10,003 nt of DNA from Desulfurococcales archaeon. GTDB taxonomy: Archaea > Thermoproteota > Thermoprotei_A > Sulfolobales > Desulfurococcaceae. The DNA lies in contig JAMOPC010000317.1 in the NCBI GenBank assembly GCA_027064845.1, positions 1 through 10,003 on the forward strand, given 5' to 3'. This document shows positions 1-6,410 of this stretch, piece after piece. Positions within the stretch are counted from its first letter, which is position 1; each line of letters starts with the position of its first letter. Below the pieces are notes generated by a model. The model saw only the letters and a program-made list of their open reading frames with translations. It did no database searches and was not told where the DNA came from. The translations under genes were made by a program, and so were the position numbers.

Positions 1-1
1 C

Positions 2-313
2 TTGAATATGGCTATAATAGATGTCTTAGTAGGATACACTATGTATAAGATAGTGTTGAAAGCCTTAGGGCCATCTACTAAGACTAGATTCATAGGAGGA
101 TTCATAGGAGGATGGCTTGGAATAACATTAGCAGGAATAGCATGCGGAGTAGAGATAGGGCTATCGCCTAGCTTCCCCTATGGAGTATATGTCACAGTAC
201 CTGTTATGGGTTTATGGCATCTAGCACTAGGAGTAATAGAGGGAATAATTACTGGAATGGTAGTATCTTATCTCTCCACGAAGAACCCGGACATAATATT
301 TTCTGAGAGGTGA
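2..313 (+). CDS. cbiM: C-terminal part of ECF cobalt/nickel transporter S component (CbiM/NikM-like), cut by window edge
   Basis: This is the substrate-binding membrane subunit of an energy-coupling-factor importer for Co2+ or Ni2+. The 103 visible codons are only the C-terminal half of a family usually near 200-230 residues; the metal-binding N-terminus lies upstream of the window, so the TTG at position 2 is probably an internal Leu codon. Visible hallmarks are glycine-rich hydrophobic helices and the segment HLALGVIEGIIT near the end, which matches the last conserved helix of CbiM proteins, followed by a short polar tail. The next three genes encode the other components of the same transporter, and the stop codon overlaps the ribosome-binding site of the following gene. 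Residues FIGGFIGG are encoded by a perfect 12-bp tandem repeat. The sequence cannot decide between cobalt and nickel. Confidence 0.85.
   Translation: MNMAIIDVLVGYTMYKIVLKALGPSTKTRFIGGFIGGWLGITLAGIACGVEIGLSPSFPYGVYVTVPVMGLWHLALGVIEGIITGMVVSYLSTKNPDIIFSER
87..110 (+). repeat. Perfect 12-bp tandem duplication inside cbiM
   Basis: The unit GATTCATAGGAG occurs twice back to back and is in frame, giving the peptide FIGGFIGG at the start of a membrane helix. It is seen directly in the sequence. It may be a recent duplication or coincidental codon reuse in a glycine-rich helix. Confidence 0.8.
307..313 (+). promoter_or_regulatory. Shine-Dalgarno site that sets the start of the PDGLE/CbiN gene
   Basis: GAGGTGA is complementary to the 3' end of archaeal 16S rRNA and lies 5 nt before TTG at 319. 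A GTG at 310 falls inside this site and so is unlikely to be the start. The site overlaps the cbiM stop codon, implying coupled translation. Confidence 0.7.
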
Positions 314-318
314 TACCT

Positions 319-603
319 TTGAAGAAGAAACAATGGATATTGATAATTCTCCTTATACTAATAAGTCCATTGTTCGGAGTCGTATTAGCAGATATGGTAG
401 GATACCATGAACCCTTAGACATAGCTGCCGAAAAACTAGGATTGAAAGACATTAGTGACGAGATAAATTGGTCACCATTCTATGATTATAGTATCCCAGG
501 ACTAGACCCAATAACAGGTTATATAGTATCCGGATTCATCGGTGTAGGTATAATTTACCTGATAGGCTCCCTAATACAGCGAATAGCCGGTAAAAAACAA
601 TGA
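319..603 (+). CDS. cbiN: Small PDGLE-domain (CbiN/NikN-type) subunit of the cobalt/nickel ECF transporter
   Basis: This is an accessory membrane subunit needed by CbiM-type S components for metal uptake. With the TTG start at 319 it has 94 residues: a first membrane helix at about 6-24, an external loop of about 40 residues and a second helix at about 67-85. The loop contains GYHEPLDIAAEKLG (28-41) and SPFYDYSIPGL (52-62). These match the PDGLE-domain pattern, in which a PDGLE-like motif is followed by xxAExLG and then a PLPDYxxPGL-like motif before the second helix. The gene sits between cbiM and cbiQ; its TGA overlaps the cbiQ ATG by the ATGA arrangement. An upstream GTG at 310 would add three residues but lies in the ribosome-binding site. 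The cobalt versus nickel label is uncertain because both kinds of system use this domain. Confidence 0.75.
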   Translation: MKKKQWILIILLILISPLFGVVLADMVGYHEPLDIAAEKLGLKDISDEINWSPFYDYSIPGLDPITGYIVSGFIGVGIIYLIGSLIQRIAGKKQ

Positions 604-1409
604 GATATACGGAGAAAATCCTTGAAGAAGCATCAATGATTATAGAGGAAATAATTACGGAGAAGAATTTTTCCACAAAGGCGGACCCATTTGTTGTAAT
701 AATTGTTTCTATCATAATGGCTTTCCTAGTTGCCTTCACAAATAATTACACAATGATACTTTTCTCGTTACCAATACTAATTACGATATTTTTATTGTTA
801 TCAATAAATAAGTCATATTTTGTGAAAATACTATTTATCCTCTTATTATTAGGCGCTATACCGGGAATTCCGGTTATCTTTACAAGTACAGGTTACATTA
901 ATAGTTTAAACGATCTAGTACTAAAACCAACAAGTACTGGTTTAGAAAACTTTGTAGTTTTTGTATCAAGAGTAATTATTTCATCATTATTCTTCATACT
1001 ACCAATTATTGGTTTTGGTTGGTATGGTTTTCTAAAAAGTCTTTCAAGACTAAAGCCTTTACGTGTCTTTCTATCAATATTATCACTTGTAATAGTCATA
1101 CTCCCTAGGATTCTAAGGAATATGTTATCAATTATGTTTGCTAGAGAGGCAAGAATCATAAGTAAGAATTATAGGGTATTGTGGCGGACAATATCATCAA
1201 CTGTTGGAGATACTATTATAGTATCCCACGTATATGCAGGAAAGTTAGCTAAGGCAATAGCTGCAAGAACAATAACAAACACGTATTTCTATGAAACTAA
1301 TATGTGGAAACATAAATATAATTACATAGACTTAACGCTAATCCTAGGAACAATAACCTATATTACATTATATATACTGGTTGAGACGTCATGGTTAAAA
1401 CTCTGCTAG
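600..1409 (+). CDS. cbiQ: ECF transporter T component, CbiQ family
   Basis: This is the transmembrane coupling subunit that links the ATPase to the CbiM S component. It has 269 residues, the usual family length. A short cytoplasmic N-terminus leads into closely packed hydrophobic helices from about residue 30 to 90, another group at about 118-172, and a last helix near 243-265. Between the last two lie the cytoplasmic coupling helices, with the two Ala-Arg motifs expected of EcfT proteins: AREAR at about 181-185 and AKAIAAR at about 217-223. The start overlaps the upstream stop as ATGA, and no good Shine-Dalgarno site is visible, so translation is probably coupled. The 3' end overlaps cbiO by 19 bp. 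Sequence divergence in the membrane part is high, but context and coupling motifs agree. Confidence 0.88.
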   Translation: MRYTEKILEEASMIIEEIITEKNFSTKADPFVVIIVSIIMAFLVAFTNNYTMILFSLPILITIFLLLSINKSYFVKILFILLLLGAIPGIPVIFTSTGYINSLNDLVLKPTSTGLENFVVFVSRVIISSLFFILPIIGFGWYGFLKSLSRLKPLRVFLSILSLVIVILPRILRNMLSIMFAREARIISKNYRVLWRTISSTVGDTIIVSHVYAGKLAKAIAARTITNTYFYETNMWKHKYNYIDLTLILGTITYITLYILVETSWLKLC

Positions 1410-2074
1410 AAGCAAAGAAGATCTGGTACAAATATCCGGCGATGGATCAATGGGTATTAAAAGACCTTGACATATCTCTAGAAAAACACAAAGTAATACT
1501 AGTTACTGGACCCAATGGAGCAGGTAAAACAACACTGATCCTAATCCTCGCAGGCCTTCTTGAGCCACAAAAGGGCGAAGTCTTATTACACGGAAAACCT
1601 TTGAAGCAACAATTGCCACAAGCACGTAGATACATTGGCGTACTCTTCCAAAACCCTGAAACCATGCTTTTTAACCCCATAGTTTATGATGAGATAGCGT
1701 TTGCTCCTAGACAATTGTTCGATAATGAAGAGATTATCGAGAAAAGAATTCATAGTGTATTAGAACAAATAGGATTAAATAAAGAATATTTAAATAAACA
1801 CACGTTTAAGCTAAGCTATGGCGAGAAAAAACTCATAGCTATAGCTTCTATCATATCATATGATCCTGAAATCCTATTACTAGACGAACCTCTAACGAAT
1901 CTTTCTAGAAAATATAAAGACAAAATACTAGAGCTAATTAAGAATTGGCGAGAACAAGGAAAAGCCATCCTCATTGCTAGTCATGACATCGAAGAGTATA
2001 TTAATATATATGATTACTGCTACATTCTTAGATCAGGAAAACTCTTCGAAAATTGTGAATCTTTACAAGAATAG
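1391..2074 (+). CDS. cbiO: ECF cobalt/nickel transporter ATP-binding protein, CbiO family
   Basis: This is the cytoplasmic ATPase that powers metal uptake, probably working as a homodimer docked on CbiQ. The 227 residues make one ABC domain: aromatic A-loop Tyr15, Walker A GPNGAGKTT at 40-48, Q-loop Gln87 in LFQNPE, signature LSYGE at 141-145, Walker B ILLLDE at 161-166 and switch histidine His198 in ASHD. All residues needed for hydrolysis are present. One oddity is the D-loop: the usual GLD after Walker B is replaced by NLSRK (170-174), so the conserved Asp is missing. The protein is slightly shorter than the 270-280 residues common for CbiO and lacks the C-terminal extension. The start codon lies inside the end of cbiQ, making this the last gene of the ECF operon. 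Confidence 0.9.
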   Translation: MVKTLLEAKKIWYKYPAMDQWVLKDLDISLEKHKVILVTGPNGAGKTTLILILAGLLEPQKGEVLLHGKPLKQQLPQARRYIGVLFQNPETMLFNPIVYDEIAFAPRQLFDNEEIIEKRIHSVLEQIGLNKEYLNKHTFKLSYGEKKLIAIASIISYDPEILLLDEPLTNLSRKYKDKILELIKNWREQGKAILIASHDIEEYINIYDYCYILRSGKLFENCESLQE

Positions 2075-2086
2075 CTAGGGGTATCA

Positions 2087-2180
2087 CTTTTTAAACAGCC
2101 TATGTAAAAACATCTACAATCATAGGATCACCTTCTTAAACCCAATTTAATCATGCGTTAAAGAATTCTTTTTTATTATT
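2087..2180 (+). terminator. Probable T-rich termination region after the ECF operon
   Basis: Archaeal transcripts commonly end at oligo-T tracts. Two are present after cbiO: CTTTTT at 2087-2092 and CTTTTTTATTATT at 2168-2180. The second directly follows the 12-bp palindrome AAAGAATTCTTT (2160-2171). Either or both could end the ECF transcript; the sequence does not say which. Confidence 0.4.
2099..2126. repeat. 6-bp inverted repeat with 16-nt spacer
   Basis: CCTATG at 2099-2104 and CATAGG at 2121-2126 are perfect inverted copies. They could be a protein-binding dyad for the downstream transporter promoter or a weak hairpin in the trailer of the ECF transcript. No known operator is matched convincingly. 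Confidence 0.35.
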
Positions 2181-2188
2181 GAAGCCCT

Positions 2189-2202
2189 AGAATATAATTA
2201 TA
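2189..2202 (+). promoter_or_regulatory. Candidate TATA box for the BMP-type transporter operon
   Basis: AATATAATTATAG lies 42-54 nt before the ATG at 2244. Allowing about 25 nt from TATA box to transcription start gives a start near 2217-2224 and a leader of about 20-27 nt that still contains the GGGTG ribosome-binding site. A second AT-rich stretch, CTATATATAC at 2221-2230, is too close to the ATG to serve a leadered transcript. No consensus BRE is obvious. Confidence 0.4.
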
Positions 2203-2243
2203 GACAACAAGGCTAGGTATCTATATATACGTGGGTGTATAAT

Positions 2244-3728
2244 ATGGATGTGAAAACCCTCACAGGAATCTTCATAATATTACTAATAATAGTTGGTGTA
2301 GCAGCATTCTATGCAGGAATGATGTATGGAGGAGGACAAGCACAACCAAGTGGAGCAGGAGGCACAGTTACAACAACAGTCACAAAGACGGAAACTAAAA
2401 CTGTAACAGCTGGCGGTGGAGGAGCACCCACATGGACTCCTCCAGAAACCGTCAAAGCAGCATTCATCTATGTAGGACCAATCGGTGACTTCGGATGGTC
2501 ATATATGCATGATGTTGGTAGAAGAGTTGTTGAGACCGTGTATAAGGACTGGTTAAAGACAACATATGTTGAGAGTGTCTCAGAAGACAAGTTAGGAGAG
2601 ACAATAGATAACCTAGTATCACAAGGATACAACGTAATATTCACGACAAGCTTTGGATTTATGGACAAGACTATTGAAAAGGGTGAACAATACCCCAATG
2701 TAATGTTCTTCCATTGTTCAGGATATAAGAGAAGAGCTAATGTTGGAACATATTTCGCAGACTTATACCAAGTCTACTATCTCAATGGATTAATAGCTGG
2801 TGCATTAACCAAGACTGGTAATATTGGATATGTTGCAGGCTATACCATACCCGAGGTGGTTAGACACATTAACGCATTCGCTATCGGTGCTAAAGAGGTA
2901 GGTGAACAACTAGGCAAAGACATCAAAGTACACGTCATAGAGATCGGTGCATGGTTTGCACCAGACAAAGCAAGAAGCGCTGCTGAGACCCTATGGAAAC
3001 AATACAATGTAGACGTCTTGGCCTTTACTGAGGACTCAACAGCCATACTAGAATATGCACAAGAAGTAACCAAGGGATATGAAGAAGGCAAATACGATCA
3101 CCCACTATACGTATTTAGCCACTACAGCCCAGGATACATCTATGGACCAGATGCAGTAGTCAGCGGACAGATCGTTAGATGGGAGACAATATACTTAGAC
3201 ATCCTAGCTAAGATCAAGGCAGGCATCTACACACCATACAACCTAGGCAACGTTGACTACTGGTACCTACTTAACTCCGGTGGAGTAGACTTTGGAGCGC
3301 ATATTTATGAAAATGGTACTGTAATGCATATCAACCCCAAGTATGTTCAAACACTCAAAAGCATTACAGTAACAGATAAACTAACTGGTAAAAAGGTAAG
3401 TGTATATGACTTAATAATGAGCAGATATGAGATGTTTAAGAATGCACCACTCCTGACACCATTACAGCTAACAGCAGTAACCCACAAGTACGAGAACATT
3501 GGAAAGATCAACATACCGCCAGCCAATCCGAACCAGCCAGATCCATACAGCAAGATCGACATTTACATAAGCACGTATTGGGACCCGTTCACCGGGCCAT
3601 TAAGTGGGTATGTCAAGGACAATCCATCACAGAAAGTAACCATACCCGAGGGACAGAGACTAGGACACGACGACCTCTGGAGTATGGACTGGTTTGTTGA
3701 TTGGGTAGTCTACCACGGAGCCGCTTAA
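2244..3728 (+). CDS. BMP/PnrA-family substrate-binding protein of a nucleoside-type ABC importer
   Basis: This is an extracytoplasmic receptor that should bind a nucleoside or similar solute and deliver it to the permeases encoded downstream. From ATG 2244 it has 494 residues. A hydrophobic helix (about 7-28) without a lipobox cysteine is followed by a Gly/Thr-rich linker (about 29-66), the archaeal way of tethering a binding protein to the membrane. The BMP domain starts near residue 70; GPIGDFGW at 78-85 is the typical first-strand motif, and the domain ends with DPFTGPL (447-453) and SMDWFVDWVV, the usual family C-terminus. About 70-80 residues between 368 and 440 appear to be inserted relative to ordinary BMP proteins of about 330-370 residues. 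GGGTG at 2233-2237, 6 nt before ATG 2244, favours this start over GTG 2235. The ligand is inferred: purine nucleosides are the best-known family ligands, but riboflavin binders also exist. Confidence 0.88.
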   Translation: MDVKTLTGIFIILLIIVGVAAFYAGMMYGGGQAQPSGAGGTVTTTVTKTETKTVTAGGGGAPTWTPPETVKAAFIYVGPIGDFGWSYMHDVGRRVVETVYKDWLKTTYVESVSEDKLGETIDNLVSQGYNVIFTTSFGFMDKTIEKGEQYPNVMFFHCSGYKRRANVGTYFADLYQVYYLNGLIAGALTKTGNIGYVAGYTIPEVVRHINAFAIGAKEVGEQLGKDIKVHVIEIGAWFAPDKARSAAETLWKQYNVDVLAFTEDSTAILEYAQEVTKGYEEGKYDHPLYVFSHYSPGYIYGPDAVVSGQIVRWETIYLDILAKIKAGIYTPYNLGNVDYWYLLNSGGVDFGAHIYENGTVMHINPKYVQTLKSITVTDKLTGKKVSVYDLIMSRYEMFKNAPLLTPLQLTAVTHKYENIGKINIPPANPNQPDPYSKIDIYISTYWDPFTGPLSGYVKDNPSQKVTIPEGQRLGHDDLWSMDWFVDWVVYHGAA

Positions 3729-3745
3729 ATATCCTAACCCTAGAA

Positions 3746-3755
3746 TAATTTTTAT
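3746..3755 (+). promoter_or_regulatory. T-rich tract between binding-protein and ATPase genes
   Basis: AATTTTTATC lies in the 49-nt gap between the two genes, the only real gap inside this operon. It could act as a leaky terminator that gives more binding protein than transporter, or it could be chance in AT-rich DNA. No hairpin accompanies it. Confidence 0.25.
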
Positions 3756-3768
3756 CAATACAGGAACA

Positions 3769-3772
3769 GGTG
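3769..3772 (+). promoter_or_regulatory. Ribosome-binding site of the double-NBD ATPase gene
   Basis: GGTG lies 5 nt before ATG 3778. Three adjacent start codons (GTG 3775, ATG 3778, GTG 3781) compete; spacing and codon favour ATG 3778, and the choice changes the protein by only one residue either way. Confidence 0.5.
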
Positions 3773-3777
3773 GAGTG

Positions 3778-5322
3778 ATGGTGGCGAGCCAAGCTGAAAG
3801 CCAAAAATCTTTTTTCTCCTCCCCTTCCACTGAGACCCCAATAATAAAACTAGAGGGAATCACGAAGAGATTCCCAGGAGTCATAGCACTTGATAACATC
3901 AACTTAGAAATACATCGTGGAACAGTACACGCTCTCCTAGGAGAGAACGGTGCAGGAAAATCGACATTAGTAAAGATCCTATACGGAATTTACACTCCTG
4001 ATAGAGGAAGAATATACGTAGACGGGAGACCAGTAAGAATAGCAAGCCCCATGGATGCTATCAGGCTAGGAATAGTAATGGTATCACAATCACCAGTAAT
4101 CATTGATAGATTAACAGTTGAGGAAAACATAGTACTAGGCCTTGAAAAATTCAATATGTTCGCACCAATAAGAAGAATAAGAGAGAAAATAATCGAAGTC
4201 TCAGAAACAGTTGGTGTAAAAATTGATCCAAGCACTGAGGTATGGAAACTAAGCTATACACAGAAACAACTAGTAGAAATAGTGAGAGGACTCCTACTAG
4301 GAGCAAGAGTTCTACTCCTAGACGAAGCCATTACCTACCTACCATTAGAGGAGAAGAAGAAGTTCTACAAATTCATAAGAAAATTCGCAGATGAGGGAGG
4401 AACAGTAATACTCATAACACACAAAATACCGGAGGCAACGGATGTAGCAGACCTAATAACAGTTCTGAGAAGAGGAAAAGTAGTAGGAACAGTACCAGTT
4501 GAGGGAACAAGCATTGAAGAAATAAGAAAAATGATGTTCGGTGAAAAGAGCGGTGAGATAACATACGAGAGACTTCCTCCAGGAAACCCGGGCGAAGTAA
4601 TACTAGAGATAAATGACTTATGGGTAAGAGGAGACTTCGGGGACTACGCTGTCAAGGGCGTAAGCCTAAAGGTTAGGAGAGGAGAAGTGGTAGGAATAGC
4701 TGGAGTAGCTGGTAATGGACAAAAAGAATTAATTCAAGCAGTTATGAGGCTAAGACCTGTCGAGAAAGGCAAGATAGTATATGATAATGTCGATATAACG
4801 AATAAGACAACATATTATCTAAGACTAAATGGTGTAGGATACATACCAGATCTGCCGGCAAAATATGGTGTAAGCATTGAAAACAACATTCTAGAAAACA
4901 TCGCTATAATCCCAACATTTAGCAGAGAAATAATTAGTTGGAAACGCATAAAATCACTAGCCTACAAGCTGATCAGAGAATTCGAGATCAAGACTCCCAG
5001 CCCAGAAACACCAGTAAAGTTCCTCAGCGGAGGAAACATCATGAAAGTACTAGTATCAAGAGAACTAACGGCAGCTACAAAACTATTAGTAGCATATAAT
5101 CCGACAAGAGCACTAGATGAAGCAACAGCTATCAGAGTCAGGAAGATAATAAAGTCAAAAGTAATTAACGAGAATGTGGCCGCACTCATAGCTAGTGAAG
5201 ACCTTGACGAGATATTTCAGATCAGTGACACCATAGTTGTTATGAACAGCGGTAAAATAGTGGGTGTATTCCCCGCAGATAAGGCTAAGCGTGAAGAAGT
5301 AGAACACCTTATGGTGATGTAA
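3778..5322 (+). CDS. Nucleoside-type ABC importer ATPase with two fused nucleotide-binding domains
   Basis: This is the cytoplasmic motor of the BMP-type importer, with two ABC domains in one chain of 514 residues, as in the sugar/nucleoside (RbsA-like, YufO-like) ATPases. The first domain has Walker A GENGAGKST (about 55-63), signature LSYTQ (about 158-162), Walker B VLLLDE (about 178-183) and switch His (about 215). The second has a degenerate Walker A, GVAGNGQKE (about 309-317), a good signature LSGGN (about 416-420), and LLVAYNPTRALD where Walker B should be, so both acidic residues are lost; SED replaces the switch histidine. This predicts one active ATP site (first-domain Walker motifs plus second-domain signature) and one inactive site. 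The N-terminus has a Ser-rich extension of about 20 residues. It lies 49 nt after the receptor gene and 3 nt before the first permease. Confidence 0.9.
   Translation: MVASQAESQKSFFSSPSTETPIIKLEGITKRFPGVIALDNINLEIHRGTVHALLGENGAGKSTLVKILYGIYTPDRGRIYVDGRPVRIASPMDAIRLGIVMVSQSPVIIDRLTVEENIVLGLEKFNMFAPIRRIREKIIEVSETVGVKIDPSTEVWKLSYTQKQLVEIVRGLLLGARVLLLDEAITYLPLEEKKKFYKFIRKFADEGGTVILITHKIPEATDVADLITVLRRGKVVGTVPVEGTSIEEIRKMMFGEKSGEITYERLPPGNPGEVILEINDLWVRGDFGDYAVKGVSLKVRRGEVVGIAGVAGNGQKELIQAVMRLRPVEKGKIVYDNVDITNKTTYYLRLNGVGYIPDLPAKYGVSIENNILENIAIIPTFSREIISWKRIKSLAYKLIREFEIKTPSPETPVKFLSGGNIMKVLVSRELTAATKLLVAYNPTRALDEATAIRVRKIIKSKVINENVAALIASEDLDEIFQISDTIVVMNSGKIVGVFPADKAKREEVEHLMVM
5313..5318 (+). promoter_or_regulatory. 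Ribosome-binding site of the first permease gene
   Basis: GGTGAT lies 7 nt before ATG 5326 and within the last codons of the ATPase gene, so the permease is translated from the same message. This supports ATG 5326 as the start. Confidence 0.65.
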
Positions 5323-5325
5323 GCC

Positions 5326-6405
5326 ATGGAGTTCCCTATAAGCATGATTATAGTTAGACGTGTCAAGCCTCTCCCATACTGGATAGTACCAGTATTAGCA
5401 CTAGTAGTGGGACTGCTAATATCAATGATAATCCTATACGCTATGAGTGGTGGTGTTATAACACCCTATGATGTATTGGTATCAATATATTACGGATTCA
5501 CCAACGTAGGACTCCTAGCAAAAACCTTTGCACTACTAATAATAGTCGGTATAGGACTGCTTGTAAGCTTCAAAGGCGCAATCTGGAACATCGGTGGTGA
5601 AGGACAATTCTATATGGGAGTAATGCTGGCAGCATGGGTAGCACTATTCTCGGGATTCGCGTTTAATGGGTTTATAGCAAAAACAACAATGATACTCATG
5701 GCGGTACTGGCGGGAGGATTCTGGGCACTATTAGCAGCATTGCCGAGGGCTTATCTAAACATTGACGAAGTACCAGTGACTTTGATGATGAATTATATTG
5801 CGTATTATATAGTGGATTATATAACCAAGAGTGAGTGGAGAGAAAAACAATACGGATTCCGCAAAACACCAAGAATACCAGAAACAACGATGTTCCAAGT
5901 GATTGATGGAACAACTCTAACATTAGAGCTATTGATATTAATGATAGTGATATTTGTTGCGGTATGGTTATTGTTTAAATATACCAGTCTAGGACTAAGA
6001 ATTAAGGTGCTTAGCAGCAATCCTAACCTCTTGAGAAGTAGTGGTATAAGTGTACAGTTAACAGTAGTAACAGCATTACTTCTCAGCGGAATGATCATAG
6101 GAATAGCTGGAGCAGCATATCTTGGATCAGTGTCGCACAATATAAATTATCCAGTAGAGGAATATACGCCGGGTTATGGTTATACAGGTATTCTGGTAGC
6201 ATGGTTGTCAATGTTAGAACTAATAGCTGTTCCGATAGCAGCATATATTATTGGGGCATTGCACACAGCAGGTATTAGTATACAGATAATGGGCGCTGGT
6301 GGAGCGGCAGTAGTAAATATTTTTATCGGTAGTATCTTGCTAACGTATGCTGTCCTTATAACGATCTCAGAGTACAAGATAAAGATAATTATTAAGAAGA
6401 GGTGA
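5326..6405 (+). CDS. Nucleoside-type ABC importer permease, first subunit (BPD_transp_2 family)
   Basis: This is one of the two membrane subunits that form the solute channel. It has 359 residues, with a first helix at about 18-42 and some eight or nine further hydrophobic segments to about residue 350; the tail is strongly basic (cytoplasmic). Two motifs identify the class. IWNIGGEGQFYMG (about 86-98) matches the IWNIGxEGQ signature of the larger permease of BMP-type systems. DEVPVTLMMNYIA (147-159) matches its conserved loop. A GLRIKVLSSNP segment is the likely coupling region contacting the ATPase. The gene begins 3 nt after the ATPase stop, and its stop overlaps the Shine-Dalgarno site of the second permease. 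Closest known analogues are the YufP/NupP-type nucleoside permeases; substrate specificity cannot be read from the sequence. Confidence 0.88.
   Translation: MEFPISMIIVRRVKPLPYWIVPVLALVVGLLISMIILYAMSGGVITPYDVLVSIYYGFTNVGLLAKTFALLIIVGIGLLVSFKGAIWNIGGEGQFYMGVMLAAWVALFSGFAFNGFIAKTTMILMAVLAGGFWALLAALPRAYLNIDEVPVTLMMNYIAYYIVDYITKSEWREKQYGFRKTPRIPETTMFQVIDGTTLTLELLILMIVIFVAVWLLFKYTSLGLRIKVLSSNPNLLRSSGISVQLTVVTALLLSGMIIGIAGAAYLGSVSHNINYPVEEYTPGYGYTGILVAWLSMLELIAVPIAAYIIGALHTAGISIQIMGAGGAAVVNIFIGSILLTYAVLITISEYKIKIIIKKR
6399..6405 (+). promoter_or_regulatory. Shine-Dalgarno site that sets the start of the second permease
   Basis: GAGGTGA lies 5 nt before ATG 6411. The in-frame GTG at 6402 is inside this site and so is unlikely to be used. 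The site includes the stop codon of the first permease, implying coupled translation. Confidence 0.7.
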
Positions 6406-6410
6406 GGGAA

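Noticed and set aside
310..312. GTG 310 as start of the PDGLE/CbiN gene
   Set aside because: It lies within the GAGGTGA ribosome-binding site; TTG 319 has the correct spacing.
2099..2126. NikR-type operator because of the 16-nt spacer
   Set aside because: The half-sites CCTATG/CATAGG do not match the known GTATGA-N16-TCATAC sequence, and the dyad lies after the metal importer, not before it.
2075..2243. Cobalamin or other riboswitch between the operons
   Set aside because: No conserved B12-box or multi-stem structure is visible, and the stretch is AT-rich with only two short dyads.
5817..6140. Minus-strand open frame of 107 codons inside the first permease gene
   Set aside because: It is wholly antisense to a well-supported transporter gene, has no ribosome-binding site, and its composition mirrors the opposite strand.
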